64,000 nt of DNA from Agriotes lineatus (taxonomy: Eukaryota > Arthropoda > Insecta > Coleoptera > Elateridae). This document shows positions 23,466-35,238 of this stretch, one piece after another. The notes beneath the pieces are model-generated. The model searched no databases. It saw only the letters and a program-made list of their open reading frames with translations, and was not told where the DNA came from. The stretch covers positions 56,999,903 to 57,063,902 of the forward strand of contig OW679197.1 in NCBI GenBank assembly GCA_940337035.1, in the 5' to 3' direction. How positions within the stretch are numbered: the stretch's first letter is position 1; each line of letters opens with the position of its first letter. Position numbers and translations under genes: made by a program.

Positions 23466-23540
23466 AGTAAAAGTAGTTACAAAAACCTGTAGCAGTGAAA
23501 TTTGTGCAATTGCCGTTAGATGACGCTGAAAACTGATACA
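23466..23540. repeat. Diverged copy of the CGTTAGA-GCGCTGAAAA motif
   Basis: The segment CCTGTAGCAGTGAAA followed by CCGTTAGATGACGCTGAAAA is similar to the tandem pair at 63412-63525, sharing CCTGTAG-AGT-AA, CGTTAGA-G-CGCTGAAAA and the downstream ACACACG. This indicates a dispersed repeat. Confidence 0.5.
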
Positions 23541-23827
23541 TGCACAACACACGTTTAGATAGCTATAATAAAACATAATAAAAATAAATACATTTATAAA
23601 TACATATTTGTTTTAATTTTGAGGTGCTAAGTCTATGAATTTTCTTTCAAGGATAATACTTATTATTAACATTATTCAATACATTTTTTAGAAAATGCTC
23701 AACATCGATTTAAGCAGTTTTAATTGAATTTTTCAACTCTATTTCTTATTATATTACTGTAAAGTACTTTTCCGCCAATCATACTAGAACTGTCAGATTA
23801 TTGACAAAATTTTGTTGAGCAAAGACA

Positions 23828-24005
23828 AACATTCCATTACATCAGCCGTTGATAGGTAATTTACAATAAACTGTACAGGAATAATTCAAACGTTCCATTA
23901 CATCAGCCGTTGCTAGGTAATTTACAATAAACTGTACAGGAAGAATTCAAACGTTCCATTACATCAGCCGTTGCTAGGTAATTTACAATAAAACTGTATA
24001 GAAAT
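23828..24005. repeat. Minisatellite, 61-bp unit, three copies
   Basis: Three near-identical units share CATTACATCAGCCGTTG, then TAGGTAATTTACAATAAA and CTGTACAGGA. The anchors TTCCATTAC fall at 23832, 23893 and 23954, giving an exact 61-bp period. The units differ at only a few positions, so the array is young. Confidence 0.85.
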
Positions 24006-24033
24006 AATATTCCCGGCCTAGGCAGGGAATATT
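24006..24033. repeat. 28-bp near-perfect palindrome
   Basis: AATATTCCC, G, GCCT, AGGC, A, GGGAATATT: one mismatched pair in an otherwise perfect palindrome. It directly abuts the end of the 61-bp array. Confidence 0.8.
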
Positions 24034-25555
24034 CGAGTACTATTTTCAAATTTTTTTTATTACTCTTATCGATCGGCGAAAATATAGTATGTGTATCTTG
24101 GACAAAAAGCAACATTCCCAGACTCCTGTGTTGTTGGGCTCGGCATTCGCCTCGCCTAACAATATACACAGTCGTCTGCGAATGTTCCCCTTTTCGTCGT
24201 AGATACACAATGTACTATTATTTTATTTTGTAGCCATAATCTTGTTTATGAACGATCGACCAACAATGGGCATTTTTAGACCTCACTTTCCGGCGTAGAG
24301 GTAGTTTGTCCATTTCGAGAACAAAAATAAAATAAAACATCGTACAAATATGTACCACATCCATAATCAAGATTATATGTCTCGGGGAATGTAAAGCTTT
24401 CTGCTTCGTGTCGTGCTTTAAACATTCCCTTGTACTATAATCTGATTATGCCCTTAATACATAAATAACTATTATGGACTTTTAAATTAAAAATCCCTGT
24501 GATTGTTTACGGGTTCGATTCTTCACTTTCGAATTTCTTTTTCTACAGCTGTCGTTGTGCCCTTCTCTCAATAAGGCTCTCAACTCGGTTCTCTTTTCTT
24601 ATACTTCATTCGTCATACTTCATTTGCCTATTCAGTTTCAGCATTTAGTTGCCGGATAAACAAACGCTCTTGTTTGTCCCAACCTGATCTTGATTTCTAC
24701 TTTTAATGTTGCGTGCTATGTTAAAATAAACCACATATATGTAAATTGTTTTGTTCTTTTTTTTTAATTCGTCATCAATCTCGAAATGTTTAGTGCTTAT
24801 TTTAGATCCGGCTCTTTTATCCTCTTCTTAGAGTTTTCTTATCATATAATTAATACATGGTCGTCAGCCAAGCATATAGGTATGTACCTCTAATCCTATC
24901 CCAATTAATTCACATTTCTATGCTTTAAGTGTTTGTTATAAATATATTTTAAACAGGGTAGGTGAAGTGGAAAATCCGCAGAGAAGACCCACTTTAACTT
25001 GTATCTTTATGCTAGTTCTTTGTCGCTGTTGTAACTTCTTGATATTAATTATTAGTTTAAAATGCATTTGGGGAAATTTAAGGGTTGCTACCACACTATA
25101 GTTTAATTCTTTTTGCACTTTTGTTAAAATATTATAACCATATTAAAATGTTTAGGAGCGTAAGTAATGCAGCCACAAAATACATTTTGGTTGTATGATT
25201 TTGAGAGCTATTTTCAGTTTTTTTTTCGGTTTGGTTTTGTAATATTTTTAAAATGCTGACTAGTGCCGCAAAACCAAACTTGTTGTTTTCATTTATTTTA
25301 TTCACAGTGCCATCTATGAGCTAAAGACCCAACTACAACTCAATGATGAAGAAATTAAAACACAATTAGTACGTTTTTGTGTTTATTGTTGCTCAATCCA
25401 TGCAAAGAACGGAAAACAGCAAAAACTTAGGCACAAAAGGACAGTCTTGTTACAACAATGGAAGCGTCTGGTGAAACTAATTATTTAATGACTGTTGGTT
25501 TAGCAAACAGTTGTTTTAATAAGAATACAGGAATGCTAATATAGCAACGCCTAAG
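24034..25555. other. AT-rich spacer
   Basis: No gene. A short inverted pair GTTTGGTTTT/AAAACCAAAC occurs at about 25230 and 25270. The minus ORF at 23903-24208 overlaps the minisatellite and is judged spurious. Confidence 0.4.
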
Positions 25556-26175
25556 CCGAATCGTGCGGCTGCCTGAGCAGCCGCGTAGCTGGGGGTGATG
25601 CCAAAATTTCAAAAATTGCTTATTTCCAATAATGGCGGCCATTGGTTCCTCCGATTTAAAATTCTGGCAGTTGTTACACAATTACGAACCATTTCCGAGT
25701 CGCGATCTGCGTCCCCCGAAGGGTTGCACAAAAGAATGGTGGAGGAACCAGACCTGCCGTGTACAGCACAAAGGCTTTAAAATATGTTTCACTTTCAAAC
25801 CGTTTTTTACTGCTTTCCATGACAAATGCTGAAAGCGTGCACAACTCGTGTTGTAAAGTAGCGGCGGATTTTTTATGTTTGCTTTGTAGGGAACCCTTTT
25901 CACTCGCGTGTTCAAATATCAATGCTGCAGCTTTGTGCCGAATCTTGGCGAGCATTGGAGGCTGCTGCACCAATGGCAGGCGGTTTTGCATAATTCATTC
26001 GGATAAATGGCTTAAATTACGCCAGCTCATTTAAAATGGTCGGTGATTTACATCGAAAAACCCACCGGGCGTCCCGGCGTCCCGAGTCGCGCTTTAAGTT
26101 GTGGCGTTATTTTCGCCGGCGCTGATTTTATCCGGCGTATTGTAATTTCGCGTCATCATTTAATCCAGCTTTTCT
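25556..26175. promoter_or_regulatory. GC-raised island, candidate cis-regulatory module
   Basis: CpG-containing and sharply bounded. It has overlapping ORFs on both strands (up to 105 codons) with no recognisable family. At the left edge is a perfect hairpin, 25565-25584, with 8-bp arms GCGGCTGC/GCAGCCGC and a CTGA loop. Regulatory role inferred. Confidence 0.3.
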
Positions 26176-29130
26176 CTTTCGGCTTGTTCAGATTGGCTGT
26201 AAATGATGTCTGATAATATCAATCGCCCAGGAGGTCACTTTGTTTGTCTTTCCTTGATGTGTCAGTTTAGGTAGTAAAAAGCTTTAGGGGCGGCTCTCAT
26301 AATCGACCACCACCATAGTAATACTTTCGATGAATTTTAGAATCTCACCTACTTCTAGTAGCTCACAACACTGAACATCAATGGCATGTGGGAATATAAA
26401 TTTTACTAAAAGACAGCTACCGCTTCTTCACTGGTAAAAACCAGTTAATTAGAGATCATAAGTATATAAAAATCCATATTGCCAGATAAGGGCGGACAAT
26501 TTAAATTTGAAGATGAATAGTATGAAGTGAACGAAATTTAATGATTGAAAATCAGCTAACGTTTTGTAGCTGAAGGCAGTTGAGACGTTACAATAGCAAC
26601 GTTGCCCTATATCAACATGAAATCCCCTTGGTTAAAAATTAGAAATTTGATATAAATCTAACAAAAGTCTCTAATTAGAAACACCAGGTGTAATGAAATG
26701 TGTCGTTCTGAAATCACAAATTGAAGTAGAAGTTCCAAAATATTTTTTTAAATAATCAGAATGGCTAAGCAGAAATAAAACACCGACAAATACTTAAAAC
26801 AGAACTATTGTCTGGTGGCTTGACTAAGATCACAAAATCTTAATCGTTCATATAAGCAATAAGTAATAATCTTAACGATATTCATAAATTAACATGCAAT
26901 AAAACATTACTATTTAGAAATCGTTCTTTCAGCATAACCGAAAGACGATACAAATTCTGAATTATTGATTTTGGATTTTTGATATTATAATATTAGTAGC
27001 TGTTGGGTAGTTCGATATTGATATGTAATAAATTATAGGAAACAAAATTGTAAAAAACAATTAAGTAACTTCTAATATTTCTTGGTGGCAAGAAAGGATT
27101 TTAATTGGTTGAAGTTAATACAAAAGTGGCATTTGGCACTGGACATTTGAAGCCGCAAAATTGTAGAATCTCAAAACTGAGCTTAAATCTAAACCTCCTT
27201 CGAACATACTCCTAAAGTTCCTAGACAAAGTAATTTAAAACTGACGAATTCAAATCTTTTAAAAACTTCTGGAAATTTAGAAATATCCGAAGCCTCAAAC
27301 GGAAGTAATAAACAGATCTGAAATCTGAATTCAAATATTTTCAATGTAAACATTGCTCACACACAAAACGAATGTTAATAGTTTCCTAACATCATCTTCC
27401 AGACTATCTAGATACAACATTTCAATTGTCCTTAGTATAGAAAAGATTGAAATTAAAGCAATTGATTCGAATTCACCCATAATTGTTACAATAACCCCCT
27501 TTCAAAACGTTTTAGTGGCAGTTACATTATAGACATCAATTTAATTTTTCAATCCTTCTGAGGTTTTCAAATATACAACTCTTACTTTTTTCAATATAAT
27601 CCAAAATGGAGAACTGAACGTGACTCATAATTATAGATATAACACAAAATTGCGCACTTAAACATACAGTTTTGTTTCTTCCCGCAAATTCCATTTATCA
27701 GCCTCATAGCTAATTTAAAAATTAATTCAAAGAAAACGTTTCATTATTATTTTTTATTTTTTCCTTTGAGGTTTTGTTAGCGATGTGTTTCAAATCAAAA
27801 CCGAATGACGTGTTGAAATGCAAGGCCAAAACTTTAAACGTCGATGCAATTTCGCATATTTATAGACTCTAGCATTTTTGGCGACGTTTCTTGTACGTGT
27901 ATGACATGTGACGTTAATATATAGCTCATTACAGGCATTTATTCTGGTTTTCATGAGCCTCCATTATCAAGATCAGGAACTGGATAAATATGTTGCCGAT
28001 TATGGATCTGCCAGAATGTCTACAATAAACAAGTTGTAGGCGACGCATTTAATCAGTTTAAATTTTTTCGTTTCAATGGGTCCCTCTTTAGGAGGGTGCA
28101 AGTCGGAGAAATTTAAAATTAAACATTTTTATACAAAATGTTTATGTTTCAACGTTCACTATAACCGTATGTGAACCTGCCTTATCTTATTGGCAAATAT
28201 TTCAACTAAACGTGTTTACCATCGCGTAATTAGGCGTTAGAATTTGATAAACTTGCAAATATAGTTTGTAGTATTCTAATAATGTACCTTTTAGTTTAGA
28301 TCTGATGCAGGAAAAATTGTAAACAAATAATATTCTGTTTATTAATTTCTGTATGTATGACTAAAGTTACTACATTTAACATTTTATAATATTTATGATT
28401 ATTCTGAATTTAGCTTGATGTGACAACATCTAACAATAAAACTTGTACGTTAATTGTTGATATTCGATTTTGTAATTAAGAGGAAACACAATCAGCACAT
28501 GTAGATTTTTAATGTGTAAGTAATTAAATAAAAGAAATCTACATATGTAGTTGATTTAATTTTGAACCTAAAATAATTTTGAATTGAGAATAATTACCAA
28601 GAATGCACGCCCCAAGTTGAGAATATACGCTTATAATTTATAAATTTTTTTACTTAAATATCTAATTATAAGCACAATATTACATAAATAAATGGCACCG
28701 CTAATCTGGGCCAAATTGTAAAGTTAAATAATCAGTGCTGCCAAAGTGGAGCAAATTTTGAAATTGGCAGATAAGAGTAATTATTCATGCAAATTATCTG
28801 AAATAATTGTGAGGCAGATTTTAATATTAAAAGTAATAGGTATGTGTGTAAACTGTATAGAAGGTAATATAATAGGACGATTGTTTGTGGAAACAATATT
28901 GAAATAATCAACTAAAATCTGACATAATAACACTAAGGTACAGAAGGTAATTCTATTTAATTATAAATATATGAATGGTCAATTATTGGAAAGAAAATAA
29001 AGAATATTATTGATTGATTATTTATTGTTGTTGAAACGGTTATCTTCTGTATTGATTGACTTATAATATTTATTTTGACGTTTCTGTTGCTACGCTATTT
29101 GAATAGCAATAATGTAAAAAGTGGCAGATA
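26176..29130. other. Long AT-rich spacer
   Basis: No gene or transposon terminus recognised in about 3 kb. A local inverted repeat, ATGTAGATTTTT with AAATCTACATATGT, lies at about 28499-28547. A GTCCCTCTTTAGGAGGG hairpin lies at about 28080. Confidence 0.4.
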
Positions 29131-29640
29131 TGGACAAGAGGAAATTAAGCAGTAAAAAAAAAAAGAAAATAAAAAAATGAAAATAAAAGAAGAAGCAGAA
29201 ATAGGTACACCAGAACAAGGTATGCAACAAGGAGATCAATCACAAAATCACCAAGAAGGTAATAAAGAAACATTATATACTTATGGAAATGTTTATGTCG
29301 ATGAGGAAAGAATTAAAGGAAGAGTTGCAAGAAACGCATTCAGAAAAAAATACAAGAGTACAAAATGAAGAATAAATTTGGTAGAGACTTTAAAGGGTAA
29401 GTTTGTTAAAAATACAATTAAAGAATCGACAATCTAAAACTTGAAGTGAAAAGGTAAATAATGCAAATAAGAAGGTTTAGCGTAAAATTATGGAGACAAA
29501 ATACAGAAACTAAAGAACATTTTAAGAGGAGCTGCAACTGAAAATACTTCACCTAAAAAATATAAATTCGGTTTGGTTAACTCCGTATTTCTAATGTATA
29601 CCTGAAGCAACTGAAATAATTTTATCAGAATGAAAAGAAC
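29131..29640 (+). pseudogene. Possible gag-like remnant of an LTR retrotransposon
   Basis: Two short plus frames (a Lys-rich one from 29131 and a 63-codon Gln/Glu/Lys-rich one at 29177-29368) precede the protease relic in the same orientation. No zinc knuckle is visible. The gag assignment rests only on position and low-complexity hydrophilic composition. Confidence 0.25.
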
Positions 29641-29975
29641 ATCTACAATTGCCATTTATTAAGCTTATGTTTGGAAATACTAATTATTTAGCTCTTATTG
29701 ATAGTGATGCAATGGTTTTCTTAGTTAAAATAGAAATTGTGGATGCTTTAAAAGGAAATATTGTGAAAGTAAATAAAATATATTTATTATTAGCTACGAA
29801 AAAGCAAATTTCTACTGCGAAAAAATGTTAAATATTAAAATAAGCTTAAGTGAACATGCGAATAAGATTTTTCATTGTCCCTGCTTGAAGTTAAAATTTT
29901 GTCTTGGGAACCGATATAATTCAGCAAATAGGTATAACAGTTGATGGAAAGCTAAAATTGGTGCATTTATAAAGA
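29641..29975 (+). pseudogene. LTR-retrotransposon aspartic protease relic
   Basis: The plus frame reads LPFIKLMFGNTNYLALIDSD, in which ALIDS-A is the DSGA active-site region of Gypsy-type proteases, here with Gly changed to Asp (DSDA). Further on, after a stop, residues resembling the FVLG.D.I strand (FCLGN near 29895-29912) appear. The order and spacing fit a retropepsin domain. The lost Gly and the stop show it is inactive. I found no LTRs, primer-binding site or downstream reverse transcriptase. Confidence 0.5.
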
Positions 29976-30000
29976 TAACGAAATAAAAACTGCTTAATTC

Positions 30001-31290
30001 ATAATAATGCTTTTGATTTAGCAATAAATTAATTTTAGTCTAATTACGGTGCTTGAAACTAACTTACATAAGTATGAGGGCCTAAAAGTAAAGATTTTTC
30101 ACGCTTTGAATATAACATTTTAGTGTTTTAAAGGTTTTTCAATAGAAATTGGATTTACATCGTCTTCTTCTTTCATTTTCAGCTTAACGTGCTTTCTGTA
30201 CCCACTTCCCACCTGTGATTTATTTAAAATCCCAGCAACGTATGTATAAAACATAAGATGCGGATCATCTATGCATATTCGTTGAAAATCACATCACGAA
30301 AGGAAGAATTAGTTCAAGTATATGGGGATGTATGGAATATTAGAAACACGTCTATTATACTATGATTTAAATAATAAAATGAATGCTAACAAAGAAGATG
30401 TATAGTACAGCAGAAGAAACTGTCAACAGCTATTGAGCAATCAAGACATTCAGGGGGCGAAAGAAAGACAATAGATGAAGGCACTATTGAAGACAACACT
30501 AATACGTAAGTATTAAGAGCTAAGCTGGCCACTGGAAAATCGAGAATTATAAAAATGAACATTTTAGAAAAAACAAAAATTATTAAAACATGGCGACTTT
30601 TACGCCAAACTGTATGTATTTATTATTTCAGAGCACTGTAAATAATAAATGATACTGTAAATATTGAATCTGATGAAATGCCCATAATAACAATTGAAGA
30701 ATTTGAAGCGCCTGAAAAATGGGACATTACTGAAGAGGATGAAATTACTCATACATCAGAATTGTTGAAAATGTGAGGAAACGTTTGGAAGAACCAATTT
30801 GGGTAGATACTATTGAATATTGCCTTACATACGCAATAAACGAATAGCCTGAAACAATTTATCTTAGATCTCACTGAGACAATTAAAACAAGTTAAGTGA
30901 TATTTTTGTACTAATGTCATTTAAACCATAGTTTGCACAAGTTTAAATTTAAGCTCTAATGTGTGCCACTTGAACGTTAGAAAATCCTACTTTCTTGAGT
31001 AAATAATACGTAGAGCACTGAATACTTCCAGATAAATTGTCTCGGTAATTACTTAAGACGTGATAATTAGGCAAAATGTAGGCATTTTTAGACAGGCTCT
31101 AGTTAAAATCCGTTTTGAGCATGTGCTTTCCAAAAATGCAAACTTTATTGTGTCTTTTTTAGAGGTTTTGAAGGGTTTTCCTTTTTTACCCACTTTCGTG
31201 TGGTTTTTGTCTAGTTAGTACTTTTTCCGCCAAAATTGTATTTTTTTAGTTTCTTTGAATCATTACTTAATTTTACAATTTAAAGACTTT
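30001..31290. other. AT-rich spacer with one unassigned Glu-rich frame
   Basis: At about 30660-30776 a plus frame reads IESDEMPIITIEEFEAPEKW before a stop, with a hydrophilic continuation in another frame. I cannot assign it. It may belong to the LTR element upstream or to the hAT relic downstream. Confidence 0.3.
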
Positions 31291-31295
31291 ATTGA

Positions 31296-31480
31296 AATTT
31301 TTCTAGGAAAAACAAATAACTCCTCTGAAATTTGCCCCTGTCACTTCTTGCGATGTGGAAAGATTGTTTTCGACTTATAATAAACAAATTTTGACTGACA
31401 GACGAACTAACCTAACAGCTGATAATTTTAAGAAATTTCTGGTAACTAGTTGGTACCAAATAAAAAAATGGAGCAAATTA
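31296..31480 (+). pseudogene. hAT transposase C-terminal dimerisation domain, exon-like relic
   Basis: A plus frame after a TTTTTCTAG acceptor-like site (31296-31304) reads APVTSCDVERLFSTYNKQIL, then DRRTNLTADNFKKFLV. This is the conserved hAT C-terminal block (P.TS..VER.FS.....L...R..L...N......). The frame stays open past the motif. The rest of the transposase and the ends of the element are not recognisable here, so it is probably a decayed copy. Confidence 0.65.
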
Positions 31481-32150
31481 ATTGGATTAAGTGCCTATTA
31501 TTATACATGTATTTATACTTTTGCAAATAAAGTTTTTTTATACTTTGAATTTTGCATCTCTCAGTTTTAATGCATTTTTCTTCGACACCGTTTCTGGTTT
31601 TTTGTGATTGTGTTTTTTTGCCTATTTGCATGCCTTTCACTTATTTTTTATGCCTTTTTGCCTACCGTGTTTTTTTCTAACTATCCCTTCTTTAGTAATT
31701 ACTTATGTTTTTTGCAAAAGTATTCGTAAGCTGCAAACAATATTATTGGTAATATAAGACGATCTTTTCCAGGTCACTTATTTACAGTACTATTAAGTTA
31801 TATGGTAGTATTTTTGAAAAATTAAACGATTCAGACAGCATTTCAATGCCTTACAATAAAGAATTAAACATAAAAGAAATGAAACATAAATAAATATAGT
31901 GCATAATACAACACACCGATATAAAAGTTGATTGACAGAGGGCCTCCATTCTGTAGAATGTAATCATAAACCAAACATCACTTGCCAGTTTGGATACTTT
32001 TTAAAATTAGAAGCACAATTTGTTTAGAACAATCAAAATCATTTCAATTCAAGCCGCACATGTAGAATGTTTGATAATTTTATCATTAAAATCAGTTTGT
32101 CTTAGGTGTGCAATAACAAAAACGTTGGGGCAGTTCTTCAGCTGGCCATG
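31481..32150. other. AT-rich spacer
   Basis: T-rich sequence with repeated TGCCT(T/A)TTTGC words at 31615-31665, possibly the subterminal region of the hAT relic. Confidence 0.35.
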
Positions 32151-33200
32151 ATCACAGCTATTTTAATATTTTAAGAATGGCATCCGAGGGTGGCTCAGGC
32201 ATTAATAAATCAAAAATTCCTTAGCATGCGCCCCGAATAAGCAACAGGCAGTCCATATTAAGCCGGCCGCTAATTCCGGCACACCTTGTACATAATTTCT
32301 GCGGAAGATAATTAATATTTAATGCCGATCGGCATTTTTATGCCCAGGTCGTGAGGTTCCAGCGCAATCAAAGTACGTGCAAGTAAAAATGCAATATGGC
32401 TAGGCGTATGCCTCAACTTTCTAAAGTTATTAGCAAAAAGCTTCCTGCGCATAAAGCAATGGTAAGTTATTCATGAATTCCTTTGGCGAATGATTTAACT
32501 TACCCGTTTTTCCCATAACTGTCCGCGACAGACATGAATTTACTTTAATGTATTAATGAAAAGCAGATATCAAACATTCGTCAACTGCTTGCATTTAAAT
32601 TGAGGCAAAAAGGAGCAGCTTTATTCAGGTATTATGCAGAGCACCGCTGATTATCGGCCCCGTTTTAATAAACCGCCCTTGGGAATTAATAAACGCGAAA
32701 ATAAATATGCACAATGCTTGCCGTATTTGGAGTTATTGCGATAAAAAGCCATTTCTATTCGCCACGATCAGTTACAATCAGACAGCGACAATGACGGACG
32801 GCGAGATTAAAAAACCGAGAATTCCCACGTTTCGCGATAAAGGATCTTTTTAAAATTCATCAGCGCTGCACAAAAAAGCAGTTGCACCCCATTTTTTACG
32901 CGCGCAAAACTGACAAGTAGGTAAAATCGCGCTGGCTTTGAATAAAGGAGCACTTTACCCTAAAATCGGAATCTAGGGGAGGCTAAAAAACGGAGATTTG
33001 ACCCAAATCCGTCTTTGTAAAAAACGGTTTTTGGAAATCCAACGGAATTTCTCAAGGGTTCGCCAGTTCGAATATCACATTAAACCCTAAAAGTGCACAG
33101 CCGCCTTTGTGCTGCAGCTTCTTGAGCCCAAAAAAAAACGGATTTCAGCTGCACCCTGAATGTGGAAATTAATAAACTTTCCGTTACATCGTTAGATGAT
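32151..33200. promoter_or_regulatory. GC-raised island, candidate cis-regulatory module
   Basis: About 1 kb without ORFs, mixing GC-rich blocks (GGCCGGCCGC-like at 32262-32272) with many TTAATTA, TAATAAA and ATAAAGC words. This is the texture of insect developmental enhancers that bind homeodomain proteins. It is one of the strongest island candidates in the window. Function is inferred. Confidence 0.4.
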
Positions 33201-33493
33201 ATCCGTTACTTGTCCCATAATGTATCGCTTGGCACAAACAGACGCAAAGAATCCAGATTTTAACTTCCTTCCACAAAGGCTTGCAGTGACGGTTACAATT
33301 TTTAAGACGTATAACCGACTTTTTAAACGCTCTTCTATCTACAAGTATTCTTGAAGGGGACGATTATTTTTGCACCTTTAGATAATTTCATAAAAAAACT
33401 AAAAGAGATAGATGAATACCCAGCTAGGAACCATTTACGATCATATAGAAGACTTTTCTGTTTTTAAATCTTTTATTTTCATTGAACTAACTG

Positions 33494-33586
33494 CAATGGT
33501 TTATGGTGAAAAGGTTATTTACTCATGATAATTCACACTGGGGAGAAACCAATTAACAACCAATTTTAGCTCTCCTTTAGTAGATT
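33494..33586 (+). repeat. Zinc-finger-linker unit, copy 1
   Basis: A roughly 90-bp unit from CAATGG to TAGATT, alignable along its whole length with 34780-34869. The central 27 bp (33530-33556) is identical and translates to IHTGEKPI, the hallmark inter-finger linker of C2H2 zinc fingers. The residue four before the His is Leu instead of His, and stops flank the short frame, so no complete finger remains. Confidence 0.6.
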
Positions 33587-33930
33587 ACCTGTCCTGTGAA
33601 ACATGTTACTTGACAATTGTTTGACCTTATTCCAAAAACCGATGACTTACTCCTCTTTATTTGTAAAAAAAAACTACATTACATAAATGTATTAACGATG
33701 GGGGAAATTATTTTGAACACAAAAAATTCAAATTTCAATATCATGGCTAGTTTCCTTGTATCTTATTCAGCGCATTCTCGTACAATCAAGAAAAAATGAA
33801 TCCCATTTTAAAATAGTTAGTTAAACATGACCGATTGCTTTAATCTAAACCACAACATACGCTTTTATCAATTCTTAATTGTAAGTACCTGTCAAAATAT
33901 GAAAAATTGCTGGATAGCAAATCAGAGGCG

Positions 33931-34440
33931 ACCCTAACAGCATTTTAAGTGAATACCTGCGCGATTACACGAGCCTGGCAGCGATAACAAGGGCTTGAAA
34001 TGCCCTTCATAACTTGAAAATGGACACAAATCAACTGCGAGAACAACATCCAGCATTATTCGCGAAGAATCCACCATACACAAACGCGACCTGCAGCAGG
34101 TAGCAGGACTCGTCGATTTTTTATAGTCCATGCAGAGCTTAGGGCATGATTGACGTGTTAATAGGATCGAAACGGGATCAGAAAGGAGCGGATCTTGCGG
34201 ACCGAAATATGAAATGCGATGGTGGCTTTGTTAGGCCTGACCAACACAACTTATTAATAGTTGGGCCCCGTCTTCTGTCATTTGGGCTGATTGCCTCAAT
34301 GAGCGGCGTTTTTAATAATTTCGTTCAGTTTGTGCTTGACCTAGTTAATTCGAGCCGCGGTCTAGAGTTCGGGGCATTATTTCACAAATGTGAATGTTTA
34401 ATTGCGCAAGGGGTTATTAGCGACCGTAATTGATTCAACT
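33931..34440. promoter_or_regulatory. GC-raised island, candidate cis-regulatory module
   Basis: CpG-bearing sequence between the two zinc-finger-linker units. ORFs of 65 (minus) and 95 (plus) codons show no family. It contains ATTGATTCAA and CGTAATTG-like words near its right end. Regulatory role inferred from composition. Confidence 0.3.
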
Positions 34441-34779
34441 TTGGGCCTATTTAATTTTACTAGTGGCGCAGAGATTAGACTTGGAGGATTTATAGCACAA
34501 CGTTTTGTAATTTGAAATTTATGTCAAGTTTCAATTGTGTTATAGAGCATATTGAAGAACTAAAGTGCTAATGGACCTCTTGGTTATAGCCGTTATAGGG
34601 GATTATAAAAAAATGGTTGGCCCTAAAGAATTTGACGTGGAAAATGCTTAGTTGTAGTTGTAGGCTTGTAGGTAGCTTTCAAAACATTTGAATACCTGTA
34701 GGGAGAGCTAAACAGTGGTCTATTTTTAATTTCCATGTTTTAATGTTAATTAAGCCTTTTGGTTTGCTTGAACCCCATT
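34441..34779. other. AT-rich spacer
   Basis: No feature seen apart from a short TAGTTGTAGTTGTAGG repeat at 34651-34666. Confidence 0.4.
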
Positions 34780-34869
34780 CAATGGCTTTATAGAGAAGGT
34801 TACCTACCAATGTCAATTCACACTGGGGAGAAACCAATTAAACCAGTTTCTCTAATCGTTTTGTAGATT
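34780..34869 (+). repeat. Zinc-finger-linker unit, copy 2
   Basis: The second 90-bp unit. The reading GYLPMSIHTGEKPIKP parallels GYLLMIIHTGEKPIN of copy 1. The central 27 bp at 34815-34841 is identical to copy 1 while the flanks have diverged. The zinc-coordinating His four residues upstream is replaced by Pro. Confidence 0.6.
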
Positions 34870-34904
34870 TAATGTCTCGTAATAGCTATTTAAGTAATAA
34901 GGAA

Positions 34905-35160
34905 TGTAAGGACCTATTAACATTTGAGGTAGGCAAGTACAAGCCAAGACGTAGCCGCGGCTTGTTGCCTGCCGAAAAGGTTAATAGGCGATACATTCCG
35001 AGTTATCTTATTATAATTCCCGCTGCTTATCGAAATTCGCCTAGATTTTAAAAAACCGTTTGGTTTGTCACCTGTCACCAGGATTAATTTTCGTGAGTCG
35101 TATAACTTGTGAGTGTCACATGTCACATAAACACTTGCAATTATAAACAAAACGTCTAAG
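34905..35160. promoter_or_regulatory. Small GC-raised block
   Basis: A short block with an imperfect inverted pair around AAGCC...CCGCGGCTT (about 34940-34963). The 77-codon minus ORF has no family. Possibly the edge of a regulatory element interrupted by the hAT insertion. Confidence 0.25.
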
Positions 35161-35230
35161 TCTGCATCTTGCGTTGTTAATTTTATTATCCTAGGAACTT
35201 AATAATAATATTAAGTCTCGTTGTCAAGCG

Positions 35231-35238
35231 AAAGCAGC
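35231..35238 (+). repeat. 8-bp target duplication, left
   Basis: AAAGCAGC, exactly repeated at 36431-36438. Confidence 0.85.

Noticed and set aside
23828..24005. CRISPR-like array
   Set aside because: The 61-bp units are contiguous without unique spacers, and the DNA is eukaryotic.
25674..25991. 105-codon minus ORF in a GC island
   Set aside because: Overlaps other ORFs on both strands with no family similarity; expected where stops are rare.
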